From NCBI GenBank assembly GCA_003490145.1, contig QULQ01000007.1, forward strand, positions 1-64,000: 64,000 nt of DNA, written 5' to 3'. Below, piece after piece: positions 8,021 to 18,047 of the stretch (within the stretch, counting starts at the first letter, position 1; each line of letters begins with the position of its first letter). The DNA is from Lachnospiraceae bacterium OM04-12BH (lineage in GTDB: Bacteria; Bacillota; Clostridia; Lachnospirales; Lachnospiraceae). A program made the translations under genes and the position numbers. The notes below the pieces were generated by a model. The model did no database searches, was not told the origin of the DNA, and was given only the letters and a program-made list of their open reading frames with translations.

Positions 8021-8049
8021 TTGACCATTCCCTTATATCGTGATACCAT
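8021..8049 (+). promoter_or_regulatory. promoter of the GT-C/FAD/GT2 operon
   Basis: TTGACC (8021-8026), a 17-base spacer and an extended -10 TGA-TACCAT (8041-8049), immediately after the terminator hairpin and 68 bases before the next start codon. Confidence 0.55.
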
Positions 8050-8116
8050 AAACATTATGGGTCAGCATGCGACAGGAGCTGCTGACAAGAGGAAAAAGGA
8101 GTAAAAAGGTCAGCCT

Positions 8117-9619
8117 ATGAAGGAAAAGATCCAAAAGAAGGATATCATTATATTGACCATCCTGTGGCTTTCCTATCTTGCTTTTAATGGAATCCTGCTG
8201 GCAGGGCATGAGCTGTGGAGAGATGAAGCCAATGTCTGGCTGATCGCCAGGGAGCTGTCGGTCCCGGAATTGTTTGCACAGATCAGGTTCCAGGGGCATC
8301 CCTGCCTGTGGTATCTTTTGGTGATGCCATTTGCCAGGGCAGGGCTTCCTTTTCAGACGATCAGCGTACTCAGCTATGTGCTCATGGGGATAACGGCAGG
8401 AATATTTGTATACCGGGCACCGTTTCATCCGGTGACGAAGCTTTGCTGCTTATTCAGTCCGGTATTTTCCTATTATTACTCTGTGGTAGCGAGAAATTAT
8501 TGTCTGATCGCCCTTTTTCTGGTAGTATTGGCAGCTTTTTATAAGGATCGTAAGCGGAAGCCGGTAGTCTGTGGTCTGCTGCTTGGACTTCTGGTACAGG
8601 CAGATACGATCGCACTGGCACCAGCAGGACTGATCTCCCTGATGTGGCTGTGGGAAGCAGCATCAGAAAGTGTCCATAAGAAACAGAAGAATGCGTTTAT
8701 GCAGGCAGCAAAGGGATTATGGATTCCGTTTGCCAGTCTGATGCTGTGGATCTATGAATTCCGCGGGGTGTCAGACAGTCCGGAATATCAAATGCAGGAT
8801 CTGGGATTTACTTCACTGCTGACTGAAATTAAAAATTTTTCCCTTCATATTCTCTCCAGAATGACAGGAGCAGGAAAGACAGCAGATCTGCTGTTAATTT
8901 TACTTTTTCTCGCAGCAGGAATCTGGATTGGCGTGAAAAAGAAAAATTTCTTCCCTGTGATCGTGGCAGCAGGCACTTTCCTGTTTGAGGCACTGTTCAG
9001 TGTGCTGGTGTACCAGCTTCATATCTGGCATTATATCGCAATAGTATTTGCTGTGATCTGGTGCTTCTGGATCCTTCTGGAAACGGATGGAGAGAGCACT
9101 GGTCAGTCAGGAAGCACAAAAGAAGCTGCACGTATTCTGCCGGAGATTTTCCTGATCATCATCTCGATACTGATGCTTGTACAATGGAATAGTGCAGAGG
9201 AAAGCTCAAGCCTTCAGAATGCTTTATCCGGGGTATATTCCGACGGTGTAAATGCAGCTTCCTACATCAGGGAAAATGTACCGGAGGATTCACTGATCAT
9301 CAGTACGGATGTATCGGAGGCATCCACAGTGATCGCCTATCTTGGGAAGAAATATCAGTTTTATTATGCGGGAAATGGAAAAATCGAAACCTTTGCAGAT
9401 TATACAGAGGAACAGAAGGGCGGGATTGAATATGCAGATCTGCTGGACTGGATCAGTGATACTTTTCCGGATAAGAAAAGCTTTTATATTTTAAAATGTG
9501 AGCAGAACTGTATCAGCAGCTTCGAACCGGGAGAAGAAAACAGCAGGATCTGCTATGAGACAATGACAGACACAGCGAAGGGAGAAGCCTATACGCTGTA
9601 TGAAATAGAAATACCATAA
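8117..9619 (+). CDS. GT39-like GT-C glycosyltransferase
   Basis: A 500-residue polytopic protein with about ten spans and a short C-terminal outer domain. The first outer loop carries HELWRDEANVW (about 31-41), an acidic Asp-Glu pair after span 1, where GT39/PMT/ArnT-type enzymes keep their catalytic carboxylate. RFQGHPCLWYLL and VARNYCLIALF are further family-like motifs. Such enzymes transfer sugars from polyprenyl-phosphate donors to acceptors outside the membrane. It leads an apparent operon (FAD enzyme, two GT2 genes, aminotransferase, DUF6056-like protein) with 2-17 base gaps. The donor probably comes from one of the GT2/TM enzymes nearby. Confidence 0.8.
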   Translation: MKEKIQKKDIIILTILWLSYLAFNGILLAGHELWRDEANVWLIARELSVPELFAQIRFQGHPCLWYLLVMPFARAGLPFQTISVLSYVLMGITAGIFVYRAPFHPVTKLCCLFSPVFSYYYSVVARNYCLIALFLVVLAAFYKDRKRKPVVCGLLLGLLVQADTIALAPAGLISLMWLWEAASESVHKKQKNAFMQAAKGLWIPFASLMLWIYEFRGVSDSPEYQMQDLGFTSLLTEIKNFSLHILSRMTGAGKTADLLLILLFLAAGIWIGVKKKNFFPVIVAAGTFLFEALFSVLVYQLHIWHYIAIVFAVIWCFWILLETDGESTGQSGSTKEAARILPEIFLIIISILMLVQWNSAEESSSLQNALSGVYSDGVNAASYIRENVPEDSLIISTDVSEASTVIAYLGKKYQFYYAGNGKIETFADYTEEQKGGIEYADLLDWISDTFPDKKSFYILKCEQNCISSFEPGEENSRICYETMTDTAKGEAYTLYEIEIP

Positions 9620-9633
9620 GTGAGAGGATCACC

Positions 9634-10773
9634 ATGGACAGAAAATATGACAAAATTATAATCGGAGCCGGTCTGTATGGTCTGTACGCGGCGAAAAGGT
9701 GCAGTGATAAGGGTGAAAAGGTGCTGGTGCTGGAATATGACAGAGCACCCTTTCAGAGAGCAACCTATATTAATCAGGCCAGGGTGCATATGGGCTATCA
9801 TTATCCAAGAAGCCTTACGACAGCGGTGAAATCAGCAGGATATTTCAGACGGTTTGTAGAGGACTTTGGATTTTGTATTCATGACAGCTTTGAACAGATC
9901 TATGCCACGTCAGGACGTTTTTCCTGGACGAATGCGGAGCAGTTCATGGAGTTTTGCAGGGCAGCAGGGATCAGGTGTGAGGAAGTGGCGGTTTCCAAGT
10001 ATTTTCAGACAGGAATGTGCGATGGAGCCTTCCTGACAGAGGAGTATACTTATGATGCCGGGATCCTTCAGAAATATTATGAAGAGCAGCTTTCTGACAG
10101 GAATAACGTAACGTTTCTGTTTGAGGCAAGGCTGAAAAAGATCCTCCGGAAAAATGATGTGTTCGAGGTATGGATGTGCGATGATATATGCTTTGAGGCT
10201 CCCTTTGTACTGAATGCCACGTATGCATCTGTTAACCAGATCATTGAGAAGACGGAAGGAATTGATCAGGAGAAGTTTAAAATAAAGTATGAGCTGTGTG
10301 AGATCATTCTGTGCGAGCCCGGTGATACGCTGAGAGGAACGGGTATTACCGTTATGGATGGACCGTTTTTTTCCATCATGCCGTTTGGGAAAACCGGACT
10401 GCATTCACTGACCAGTGTGACCTTTACGCCGCATGTGACAAGCTATGAAGAGCTGCCGACATTCCAGTGTCAGAGGGAAAGTGAGGATGGCAGACCGGAA
10501 TGCAGGCCGGAGGCACTTGGCAACTGTAATACCTGTATCCATAAGCCGGACAGCGCATGGCCGTATATGTCGCATCTGGCAGATAAGTATCTGAAACCGG
10601 AATATGCCTATACTTATAAGGAATCCCTGTATTCCATGAAACCGATCCTGAAGTCATCAGAAGTAGATGATTCCAGACCGACAGCAATCCGTGTACTCAG
10701 TGAGAGTCCGGTCTTTATCAGCGTGCTGTCAGGAAAGATCAATACCGTATACGATCTGGATGCGTATTTATAA
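9634..10773 (+). CDS. FAD-dependent oxidoreductase (DAO-like)
   Basis: 379 residues. YDKIIIGAGLYGLYAAKRCSD is a Rossmann dinucleotide-binding fold at the N-terminus, and VLVLEYDRAPFQRAT follows as the second strand with the acidic ribose-binding residue. The rest resembles the D-amino-acid oxidase/glycine oxidase superfamily loosely, with no clear substrate motif. It has no signal peptide and is cytosolic. It sits between a GT-C gene (15-base gap) and a membrane GT2 gene (17-base gap), so a role in making or oxidising a sugar or lipid-linked intermediate is an inference from context. I do not recognise a characterised homologue. Confidence 0.75.
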   Translation: MDRKYDKIIIGAGLYGLYAAKRCSDKGEKVLVLEYDRAPFQRATYINQARVHMGYHYPRSLTTAVKSAGYFRRFVEDFGFCIHDSFEQIYATSGRFSWTNAEQFMEFCRAAGIRCEEVAVSKYFQTGMCDGAFLTEEYTYDAGILQKYYEEQLSDRNNVTFLFEARLKKILRKNDVFEVWMCDDICFEAPFVLNATYASVNQIIEKTEGIDQEKFKIKYELCEIILCEPGDTLRGTGITVMDGPFFSIMPFGKTGLHSLTSVTFTPHVTSYEELPTFQCQRESEDGRPECRPEALGNCNTCIHKPDSAWPYMSHLADKYLKPEYAYTYKESLYSMKPILKSSEVDDSRPTAIRVLSESPVFISVLSGKINTVYDLDAYL

Positions 10774-10790
10774 AAAGACAAAGCGAGGAA

Positions 10791-11753
10791 ATGAATGTGA
10801 CGGGAAACAGTAAAAAAGAAAAAAAGTTTATTTCTCTGGTTGTGTATCTGCATAATGTGGAAGAATATATCCGCTTTTTCATGCGTTCTATTATTCCGGT
10901 GTTTGAGGACAACTTTGAAAAGTTTGAGATCGTATGTGTAGATGATGGCTGTACAGATGGAACAATAGAGAAATTAAAAGGCTTTCTGGAGGAAAACCAG
11001 GTGAATGCCATGGTCAATATCATCCATATGAGCTATTTCCAGGGGATCGAGAGTGCCATGAATGCAGGCCGGGATCTTGCTATTGGTGATTTTGTGTATG
11101 AATTTGACGATGTATTCATGGATTATGATCCGGATATGCTGATCCGGGTGTATGAAAAGCTTCTTGAGGGAAATGATATTGTGGCTGCCAGCAGTAAGGG
11201 GAAAATGCGGCTGACATCACGGATCTTTTATTCCCTGTATAATATGACAAGCAGGGGTGGCGGCAGGATCGGACCGGAAACCTTCCGTATTATTTCGAGA
11301 AGGGCAATTAACCGGATCAAGTCGATAGGACAGTATATTCCCTACCGGAAGGCTGTATACAGTAATTGTGGACTGAATGCAGCAACCATGTATTATGAGA
11401 GCAGGGATGAGAAGGCAAGGATCACGAATGAGACGGTAGCCTCAGAAAGAACATCACTGGCACTGGATTCCTTTATCTATTTTACTAATGTGCTGGAGAG
11501 AGTTTCCATGGTCATCTGCTGCGCCTTTTTGGTGTTTACAGTAGCCATGGGGATTTATTTGGTGTCGGATCTGTTTAATTCCCATAAGCCGGTAGAAGGC
11601 TGGCTGTCAACGATGGGTTTTTTGGCGCTTGGTTTCTTTGGTGTATTTGCACTGCTGACCATTATTCTGAAGTATCTGTCAGTACTGCTGAATCTGATTT
11701 ATAAGCACCAGAGATATCTGGTTTCTGATATCGAGAAAATTGCAAGGAAATAA
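10791..11753 (+). CDS. GT2 glycosyltransferase with C-terminal membrane anchor
   Basis: 320 residues. The GT-A domain starts KFISLVVYLHNVEEYI, has VCVDDGCTDGT (nucleotide binding) and YEFDDVFMDYD as the acidic metal site. Two strong C-terminal spans (about 238-262 and 272-300) make it GtrB-like. It is expected to charge undecaprenyl phosphate with a sugar on the cytoplasmic face for later use by the GT-C proteins of the same operon. It is more divergent than the gene at 1352-2284: the Gln-x-Arg loop motif of GtrB is not evident. It is followed by another GT2 gene whose start overlaps or nearly touches its stop. Confidence 0.82.
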   Translation: MNVTGNSKKEKKFISLVVYLHNVEEYIRFFMRSIIPVFEDNFEKFEIVCVDDGCTDGTIEKLKGFLEENQVNAMVNIIHMSYFQGIESAMNAGRDLAIGDFVYEFDDVFMDYDPDMLIRVYEKLLEGNDIVAASSKGKMRLTSRIFYSLYNMTSRGGGRIGPETFRIISRRAINRIKSIGQYIPYRKAVYSNCGLNAATMYYESRDEKARITNETVASERTSLALDSFIYFTNVLERVSMVICCAFLVFTVAMGIYLVSDLFNSHKPVEGWLSTMGFLALGFFGVFALLTIILKYLSVLLNLIYKHQRYLVSDIEKIARK

Positions 11754-11763
11754 GGAAAATACG

Positions 11764-12507
11764 ATGAAAAGAGAAGTAAACAGCATTAATCTGCTTTTTC
11801 CGGTCCTGAATGAAAGACTGCGGCTGCAGAAGGGGATTGAGACAACGATAGCCTATGTCAGGGAGCAGGTGACGATTCCCTGTAAGCTAACGATATTAGA
11901 TAACGGATCAGAGGATGAAACACCGGAGATTGGAAAGAAGCTGGAAGAAGCTTATTCGGAAGTGACCTATGTCAGAGTAGGGGAGAGAGGCGTTGGCGTA
12001 GCATTCCGGAAGGGAATCGAGCTGAATGACTGCGATATTGTGGGATATATGGATATTGATCTTTCCACAGATCTGAAATATCTGGGAAAAACGATAGAAA
12101 TGTTTCAGCAGGATCCGGAGCTTCAGTATGTAAATGGGACAAGATTCAGTAAAGAATCTGATACCAAAGGGAGAAAATGGTACCGGAAGATCACCTCTAT
12201 GGGGCTGGTGTTTCTGCTGAAGACAATATTTCATATGAAGGCAACAGATGCACTCTGTGGATTTACCTTCTTAAGGAGGGAAGAAGCAGAGCAGCTGGTT
12301 GCAGAGAGCAGTCAGGACAATGGCTGGTTTTATACGGTAGAATTTCTGCTCAGAGCAGAACGGGATGGTATGAAGATCTGTGACATGCCGGTAGAATGGC
12401 AGGAAGATTATAATACCACGGTAAAGGTCTTCAAAACAATTAAAAACTATATCATACAGATCCACAGATTACGAATGGCATTGAAGTCAGAAAAGAAAGG
12501 GGCATAA
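11764..12507 (+). CDS. GT2 glycosyltransferase (soluble)
   Basis: About 247 residues from ATG 11764 (AAGGAAA lies upstream). A longer in-frame start at 11740 would overlap the preceding gene by 14 bases. It has an INLLFPVLNERLR opening, LTILDNGSEDET nucleotide loop, GYMDIDLSTD as the DXD region and GFTFLRREEAEQLV late in the domain. There are no membrane spans. The architecture matches dolichol-phosphate-mannose-synthase-like cytosolic GT2 proteins. It is translated just ahead of the aminotransferase (2-base gap). Donor and acceptor are unknown. Confidence 0.83.
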   Translation: MKREVNSINLLFPVLNERLRLQKGIETTIAYVREQVTIPCKLTILDNGSEDETPEIGKKLEEAYSEVTYVRVGERGVGVAFRKGIELNDCDIVGYMDIDLSTDLKYLGKTIEMFQQDPELQYVNGTRFSKESDTKGRKWYRKITSMGLVFLLKTIFHMKATDALCGFTFLRREEAEQLVAESSQDNGWFYTVEFLLRAERDGMKICDMPVEWQEDYNTTVKVFKTIKNYIIQIHRLRMALKSEKKGA

Positions 12508-12509
12508 AA

Positions 12510-13610
12510 ATGCTGAAAAGAATTGATTTATCCAGGGATTTTCAGAAGCATAGAGAGGAATATTTAAAGGCAATTGAGGCTGTCTGTGAGGAAACAGCCT
12601 TTTCCGGTGGGAAATATGCAGATCAGTTTGACCGGGAGTTTGCGGAATATGTGGGAGTTCCTTACGCAGCGGGTGTCAATAATGGTACCAGCGCCCTGCA
12701 CTGTGCAATGGCAGCACTTGGTGTAGGACCGGGGGATGAAGTGATCGTTCCTGCAAATACCTACATTGCAACGGCCTGGGGTGTCAGCTACACAGGGGCA
12801 ACACCGGTATTTGTGGACTGTACGGCAGATACCTGGGAGATCGATCCGGATAAGATCGAAGAAAAGATCACAGATAAGACAAAGGGGATCATCGGAGTCC
12901 ATTTATATGGACAGCCTTTTGAATTCAGCAAGGTGAAAGAAATTGCAGACAGACACGGATTATTTGTTGTGGAGGACTGCGCACAGGCACATGGAGCCGG
13001 TTATGAAGGAAGAATGGCAGGAAGCCTTGGTGATATTGGCTGCTTTTCCTTTTATCCCGGCAAAAATCTGTATGCCTTCGGGGAAGGCGGCAGTGTGACC
13101 TGCAAAACACAGGAGCATTTTGACACAGTCACAACCATGAAAAATCAGGGATGTCATGTAAGGTATTATCATGACATGATCGGTTATAATTACCGTCTGG
13201 AGGGGATCCAGGGGGCAGTTTTGAGTGTGAGCCTGAAATACCTGCCGGAGTGGACAGCACGAAGACGTGAGATCGGGAAACAGTATTTAAGAGAGATCTA
13301 TAATCCGCTTATTATACATCAGGCACATCCGGATAATACAGATCCGGTATTCCATCTGTTTGTCATCCAGGTGGAGAACCCGGAGCACTTTCTGGCCTAT
13401 ATGCAGGAAAAGGGGATGGAGTGTAACAGACACTATCCGGTTCCCTGTCATCTGCAGAAGGCCTATGCTTCACTGGGATATCATGAGGGGGACTGCCCGA
13501 ATGCAGAAAAACTGGCAAAGCACTGCATAACTCTGCCTCTTTTCCCTGAGATGACAGCGGACGAGGTGCAGTTGGTAATAGATGCCTGCAATGATTATAC
13601 AGGCGAGTAA
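12510..13610 (+). CDS. DegT/DnrJ/EryC1/StrS-family sugar aminotransferase
   Basis: 366 residues, the usual length. Motifs include NNGTSALHCAMAALGVGPGDEV, VEDCAQAHGA (cofactor-binding Asp) and FYPGKNLYAFGEGG with the PLP-binding Lys185. Family members aminate a keto-sugar nucleotide (C3 or C4) with glutamate or glutamine. The partner dehydratase is not in the same operon; the rfbB product dTDP-4-keto-6-deoxyglucose, 17 kb downstream, is one possible precursor, which is only inference. If so, the locus glycan would contain an amino-6-deoxy sugar. It is tightly packed between a GT2 and a polytopic membrane protein gene. Confidence 0.88.
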   Translation: MLKRIDLSRDFQKHREEYLKAIEAVCEETAFSGGKYADQFDREFAEYVGVPYAAGVNNGTSALHCAMAALGVGPGDEVIVPANTYIATAWGVSYTGATPVFVDCTADTWEIDPDKIEEKITDKTKGIIGVHLYGQPFEFSKVKEIADRHGLFVVEDCAQAHGAGYEGRMAGSLGDIGCFSFYPGKNLYAFGEGGSVTCKTQEHFDTVTTMKNQGCHVRYYHDMIGYNYRLEGIQGAVLSVSLKYLPEWTARRREIGKQYLREIYNPLIIHQAHPDNTDPVFHLFVIQVENPEHFLAYMQEKGMECNRHYPVPCHLQKAYASLGYHEGDCPNAEKLAKHCITLPLFPEMTADEVQLVIDACNDYTGE

Positions 13611-13624
13611 AGGAAAGCTTTAGC

Positions 13625-15175
13625 ATGAAGAAACAGGAAAAAAATACAGCACTGGAGCTGGAGGCATTTGTTAAGGAAAAAGGAGTACAGTTTGGAAAAT
13701 TTGTTTCTGGATGGCTGACACCGAAACGGTTATTCTGGTTTTTACTGGTCGTTTATCTGCTCAGTCTGGTTCCGCTGCTCTGGATCGGATTTTATAATTA
13801 TCCAAGTGCAGATGATTACTCGATTGGAAGTGATTGCAGACAGGCATTTGTGAATACCCATTCCCTGCTGGCGACAGTCTGGGCCGGAATCGTGCGTGCA
13901 GCGGATGACTGGCTGAATTGGATGGGTTATTTCACCTCGAATTTTCTGATGGCTCTGCCCCCCAATACCTTTGGGGAAAGGGCTTATGTGTGGACCAGTG
14001 TGATCATGATCGGGGCACTCAGCCTGTCTACAGCGTATTTACTGAAGGTGATCTTCTGCAGGGTATTTCATGCTGATAAGTATCTGGCAGGCTCAGTGAT
14101 ACTGTTGATGTTGTTCATCACGGTGCAGCGTATGCAGGGCAGGGTGGAGGCCTTTTACTGGTACAGTGGTGCTGCTAATTATATTCTAGTGCATAGCTTC
14201 TGTATGTGGTTTTATGGACTGCTGATCTCGGCTATTTATGATACGGGAAAGAAACGAACTGGAAAGCTGGTGGGGGCATCTGTTCTCGGATTTCTGGTGG
14301 GAGGTGGCAACCAGATGACGGCTCTGAACGGAGCAGTTGTGCTTCTGGCAGTGATTCTGTGTGTCAGCCTGCAGAAGAAATGGAGGACTTACAGAGCTTT
14401 CTGGTGGCCCATAGGACTGTATTATCTGGGCTTTCTTTTAAATGTGGCGGCTCCTGGTAACTGGGTACGGGCAGCAGATGCCACTGGGATGAATCCGGTA
14501 AAAGCCATTTTTGTATCCTTTTATTATGCATTTGATTACTGTATCAATGAATGGTCCGGCTGGCCGGTGCTTTTTCTGGTACTGATTTTGATACCTTTGT
14601 TTTATAATATGGCGGGAAAGACAGATTTTTCCTTTCCCTGTCCTCTTGGTGTGATAGCCTTTGGGTTCTGCCTTGTGGCAGCGATGATGACGCCGCCTCT
14701 GTTTGCGGTAGGGAGTATGGAGGCACAGAGACTGCAGGCGCTGACTTATACGGTGTATATTCTGGTGGTGACACTGAGTACAGGATACACAGCCGGATGG
14801 TTCCGGAAAAAACTGGATCAGAAAAACCAGAATCAGCAGTTTTCCGGGAATACCGCAAGGTATATCCTTTTCTGCCTGCTGTTTTTTACGTTTGCTTCGG
14901 CTCTTGCGGTTATACCAACACCCCACTATTTTACTTTTTCTTCAGCTATTACAGATCTTGCAAACGGATCAGCAAGAGCTTATGGAGAGGGCAGAAAGGA
15001 ACGTATTGCGATCTATGAAAGCGGAGAAAGGGATGTGGTGGTAAAGGAACTGCCAGCGCAGCCAGAGCTTCTGTATTTTTCTGATATCCAGGAGGATCCA
15101 GAGTTCTGGGAGAATAAAGGGATGTGCAAGTTTTATGGGTTTGATTCTGTAAGACTGCAAAAAGAATTAAAGTAA
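13625..15175 (+). CDS. DUF6056-like polytopic membrane protein, probable GT-C
   Basis: 516 residues with about eleven spans. After the first span the outer loop has YNYPSADDYSIG (Asp63-Asp64), the acidic motif that I associate with DUF6056 proteins and which occupies the place of the GT-C catalytic carboxylate. A WYSGAANYILVHSF segment and a C-terminal outer domain of about 80 residues follow. The protein is probably a lipid-linked-sugar-dependent transferase. It is last in the operon from 8117; the next gene has its own promoter. The family name is from memory and should be treated as tentative. Confidence 0.72.
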   Translation: MKKQEKNTALELEAFVKEKGVQFGKFVSGWLTPKRLFWFLLVVYLLSLVPLLWIGFYNYPSADDYSIGSDCRQAFVNTHSLLATVWAGIVRAADDWLNWMGYFTSNFLMALPPNTFGERAYVWTSVIMIGALSLSTAYLLKVIFCRVFHADKYLAGSVILLMLFITVQRMQGRVEAFYWYSGAANYILVHSFCMWFYGLLISAIYDTGKKRTGKLVGASVLGFLVGGGNQMTALNGAVVLLAVILCVSLQKKWRTYRAFWWPIGLYYLGFLLNVAAPGNWVRAADATGMNPVKAIFVSFYYAFDYCINEWSGWPVLFLVLILIPLFYNMAGKTDFSFPCPLGVIAFGFCLVAAMMTPPLFAVGSMEAQRLQALTYTVYILVVTLSTGYTAGWFRKKLDQKNQNQQFSGNTARYILFCLLFFTFASALAVIPTPHYFTFSSAITDLANGSARAYGEGRKERIAIYESGERDVVVKELPAQPELLYFSDIQEDPEFWENKGMCKFYGFDSVRLQKELK

Positions 15176-15200
15176 ACCAAAACGGTCACATAGACAGTAA

Positions 15201-15228
15201 TTGAGAATTATGTTACAATCAATATAAT
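15201..15228 (+). promoter_or_regulatory. sigma-A promoter
   Basis: TTGAGA (15201-15206) and a perfect TATAAT (15223-15228), spacer 16 bases, 29 bases before the start codon of the FAD oxidoreductase. GGAAAGG provides the ribosome binding site. Confidence 0.7.
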
Positions 15229-15256
15229 TGATTAATCGGAAAGGTATAGGTATAGC

Positions 15257-16843
15257 ATGAAGAAAGCACTGATCATTGGTGCCGGTCCGGCGGGACTGAC
15301 AGCAGCTTATGAGCTCCTGACCAAGGCCAGGGATATAGAGGTGGTGGTTTTTGAGGAGAGTGACTGCTTTGGCGGTATTTCCAAAACAGTAAATTATAAA
15401 GGAAACCGTATGGACATGGGAGGACATCGTTTCTTCTCCAAGATTCCGGAGGTAAATGAATGGTGGGACAACATGCTTCCTATGCAGGGAGCGCCGACCT
15501 ACGATGATATTGTATTAAAGCGGGAGATGCCAGTGCATAAGGGCGGGCCGGATCCGGAGAAGGAAGATCGTGTTATGCTGACAAGACACCGTGTTTCCCG
15601 TATCCTGTTTGATACCAAGTTTTATGATTATCCGATTTCCTTAAAGCCGGAAACCTTTAAGAACTTTGGCGTGCTGACTACCCTGAAGGTAGGCTTCAGC
15701 TATCTGGGATCCATGTTCCATAAGCTGCCGGAGGATAATCTGGAAAATTTCTATATTAACTGCTTTGGCAGGAAGCTGTATTCCATGTTCTTTGAGTACT
15801 ATACAGAGAACCTCTGGGGACGTCATCCCAGTGAGATCGATGCTTCCTGGGGTGCACAGAGAACCAAGGGACTTTCTATTATGGGAATCCTGAAGGATTT
15901 CTTTGGCAAGCTTTTCAAGGTAAAGAACCGTAAGGTCAATACCTCCCTGATCGAGGAATTCAAATATCCAAAGCTTGGTCCCGGACAGCTCTGGGACGTA
16001 ACTGCAGCTGAGGTTGAAAAGCTTGGCGGTACGATCATCAAAAATGCAAAGGTTACGAAGCTTCACAAGAATGCGGATAATGTGCTGATCTCCCTGACCT
16101 ATGAAAAGGATGGACAGGAGTTCACCATGGAAGGTGATTATTTCATTTCTTCCATGCCGGTGAAGGATCTGGTTGGCGGTATGAACGATGTACCGGCAGA
16201 GCCTGCAAGGATCGCCAAGGGACTTCCTTATCGTGATTATATGACGCTTGGCGTACTGGTACCTAAGATCAATCTTGTAAATAAGACTAATATTAAGACC
16301 ATTAACAATATTGTTCCGGACTGCTGGGTCTATGTGCAGGATCGCAATGTGAAGCTGGGACGTTTCCAGATTTACAATAACTGGTCACCGTATATGATCA
16401 AGGATCTGGAGCATACCGTATGGATCGGTCTTGAGTACTTTGTCAATGAAGGCGATGAGTACTGGAATATGACTGAGGAAGAGTTTGCAAAGATCGGTGT
16501 TTCTGAAATGGTGAAGCTTGGTCTGATCGACAGTCCGGATGTGGTACTGGATGTCCATATGGAGAAGGTGAAGAAGGCCTATCCGGCTTACTTTGATACC
16601 TATGATGAGATGGACAAGCTGATTGAATATCTGAGCGGTATTGAGAATCTGTACTGTGTGGGGAGAAATGGACAGCACCGTTACAATAATATTGATCATT
16701 CCATGGTTACTTCCTTTGAGGCAGTTAAGAACATTATAAGCGGAACAAAGGATAAGAAGAATATCTGGAGTGTAAATACCGAGCAGGAATATCATGAGAC
16801 CTCCAATAACGAGGATGAGAAGAACCAGGCCGAGGTCGACTGA
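15257..16843 (+). CDS. NAD(P)/FAD-dependent oxidoreductase, UDP-galactopyranose-mutase/amine-oxidase-like
   Basis: 528 residues. [20 protein letters not shown] is the N-terminal dinucleotide fold, [14 protein letters not shown] the second-strand motif, and GGHRFFSK the conserved loop of an FAD enzyme class found in polysaccharide loci. The C-terminal part [17 protein letters not shown] carries the closing flavin-binding motif. It has its own promoter and a bidirectional terminator downstream, so it is expressed alone. The protein is cytosolic and the reaction is unknown. UDP-galactopyranose mutase proper is shorter (about 370-390 residues), so this is a longer relative and not a clear mutase. 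Confidence 0.78.
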   Translation: MKKALIIGAGPAGLTAAYELLTKARDIEVVVFEESDCFGGISKTVNYKGNRMDMGGHRFFSKIPEVNEWWDNMLPMQGAPTYDDIVLKREMPVHKGGPDPEKEDRVMLTRHRVSRILFDTKFYDYPISLKPETFKNFGVLTTLKVGFSYLGSMFHKLPEDNLENFYINCFGRKLYSMFFEYYTENLWGRHPSEIDASWGAQRTKGLSIMGILKDFFGKLFKVKNRKVNTSLIEEFKYPKLGPGQLWDVTAAEVEKLGGTIIKNAKVTKLHKNADNVLISLTYEKDGQEFTMEGDYFISSMPVKDLVGGMNDVPAEPARIAKGLPYRDYMTLGVLVPKINLVNKTNIKTINNIVPDCWVYVQDRNVKLGRFQIYNNWSPYMIKDLEHTVWIGLEYFVNEGDEYWNMTEEEFAKIGVSEMVKLGLIDSPDVVLDVHMEKVKKAYPAYFDTYDEMDKLIEYLSGIENLYCVGRNGQHRYNNIDHSMVTSFEAVKNIISGTKDKKNIWSVNTEQEYHETSNNEDEKNQAEVD

Positions 16844-16870
16844 GGCTGAGAAGGCAGAGTAAATAAAAGT

Positions 16871-16916
16871 GGCGCTGACAGGACATCTGTTATGATGAAC
16901 TGGCAGCGCCTTTTTT
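16871..16916. terminator. bidirectional terminator between convergent genes
   Basis: GGCGCTG (16871-16877) pairs with CAGCGCC (16904-16910) and is followed by T6. On the minus strand it is followed by a T-rich run, fitting the convergent radical SAM gene. Confidence 0.8.
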
Positions 16917-16927
16917 GAAAGGTTATT

Positions 16928-17911
16928 TTATTTCTTGCGGAACAGGGACTGTCTTGCACCGTGATTTGCAGCCCTGTGCTTTAAGGTATCATCTACCATG
17001 TCCATACGGAGTCCGGCATCAATGAAATCACAGTACTTACAGAACTGATAATCACTCCGGCTGGTTTTGATCGCCTGGCGGAGCTTCCTGTATTCCTCAC
17101 TGCTCCATGCTTCCTTTAACGGGGTTTTAGTAAGATCTGCAAGTGTAGTAGCTTCGAAATTGTCACAGCAGCAGATGCCCATGCGGCCATCCGGGAAGAT
17201 AAACATATCGGTATAGGGCATTAAGCAGGTTTCCTTGATGATCTTCTGGGTATTCTGCTTGTTGGGAGCACTGCCGGCACGGTTTGTAAGGACTGCATCC
17301 ATATAACGCATCTGGATCAGAAGCTCTACGTCCTTAAACTCATCTGGATGGGACTTCGCATAATCATAAATTTCCTGCACATTATCATGAAGCTTCATGT
17401 CGCGGCAGTAGTTGTTGATGATCAGCTGGTTTACATAAGGGATGATCTCCTTGACCTTATCGATGGTGAGCAGGAGACCGTTGCTTGAGAGGAAAATATA
17501 GCTGTCAGGCAGCTGCTCCCTGCAGTATTTGTGGAATTCCACGATCCTGGTATCCAGGAAGGGCTCATTGTTTCCATACAGTGTCAGATGACCCTTGTAG
17601 CCCCAGTCGTGGAGCTGATCGATGATGCTGTAGAACAGATCCTCATCCATGCGCTTATAGGGGCGCTTTTCAGCGTTCTTGTTGGCAGTACAGAAGGAAC
17701 AGGTGCTGTTGCAGCGGTTGATCGTTTCCAGGTTGACTACAAGCGGCTGAGGTGTTTCCTCTGCGTTCAGGAAATACTGGATATACTGCTCCTGCAGCTT
17801 ATTCCTGGTAAGAAACTGTAATTTTAAGTAACTTTCGGAGGAAAGCCTGGGAAAATGCTTCTGCAGATTCCAGCCAAGTGCACCGCCGAAATTGTGAAAT
17901 CTTACTGACAT
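16928..17911 (-). CDS. radical SAM protein with SPASM-like C-terminus
   Basis: 327 residues. CNSTCSFC is the C-x3-C-x2-C iron-sulfur motif (about residues 67-74), followed by LTLYGNNEPFLD, the GGE-like SAM-binding strand. Near the C-terminus MFIFPDGRMGICCCDNFE and FCKYCDF provide further cysteines typical of a SPASM auxiliary cluster. SPASM enzymes modify peptides, proteins or small metabolites such as sugar derivatives. No precursor peptide is visible next to it, and its setting is a surface-glycan region. AAGGAG precedes the ATG. It converges on the FAD oxidoreductase and diverges from a GT-C gene. The substrate is unknown. Confidence 0.85.
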   Translation of the reverse strand: MSVRFHNFGGALGWNLQKHFPRLSSESYLKLQFLTRNKLQEQYIQYFLNAEETPQPLVVNLETINRCNSTCSFCTANKNAEKRPYKRMDEDLFYSIIDQLHDWGYKGHLTLYGNNEPFLDTRIVEFHKYCREQLPDSYIFLSSNGLLLTIDKVKEIIPYVNQLIINNYCRDMKLHDNVQEIYDYAKSHPDEFKDVELLIQMRYMDAVLTNRAGSAPNKQNTQKIIKETCLMPYTDMFIFPDGRMGICCCDNFEATTLADLTKTPLKEAWSSEEYRKLRQAIKTSRSDYQFCKYCDFIDAGLRMDMVDDTLKHRAANHGARQSLFRKK

Positions 17912-18047
17912 AATAAACTCCTTTATCGGTACATAATATATAAAATGTACAATCTAACCTAATTATAGTAACATTGATTGCAGACAGCGTCAAGCAAGAA
18001 GAAACAGAGACTGGTGCTTCCGGAGAAAGTAGTGTAAAATAGAACCT

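Noticed and set aside
17912..18047. Promoter TTGACG...TATAAT for the radical SAM gene on the minus strand
   Set aside because: The boxes are 20 bases apart, too far for a standard sigma-A promoter; no better pair was found.
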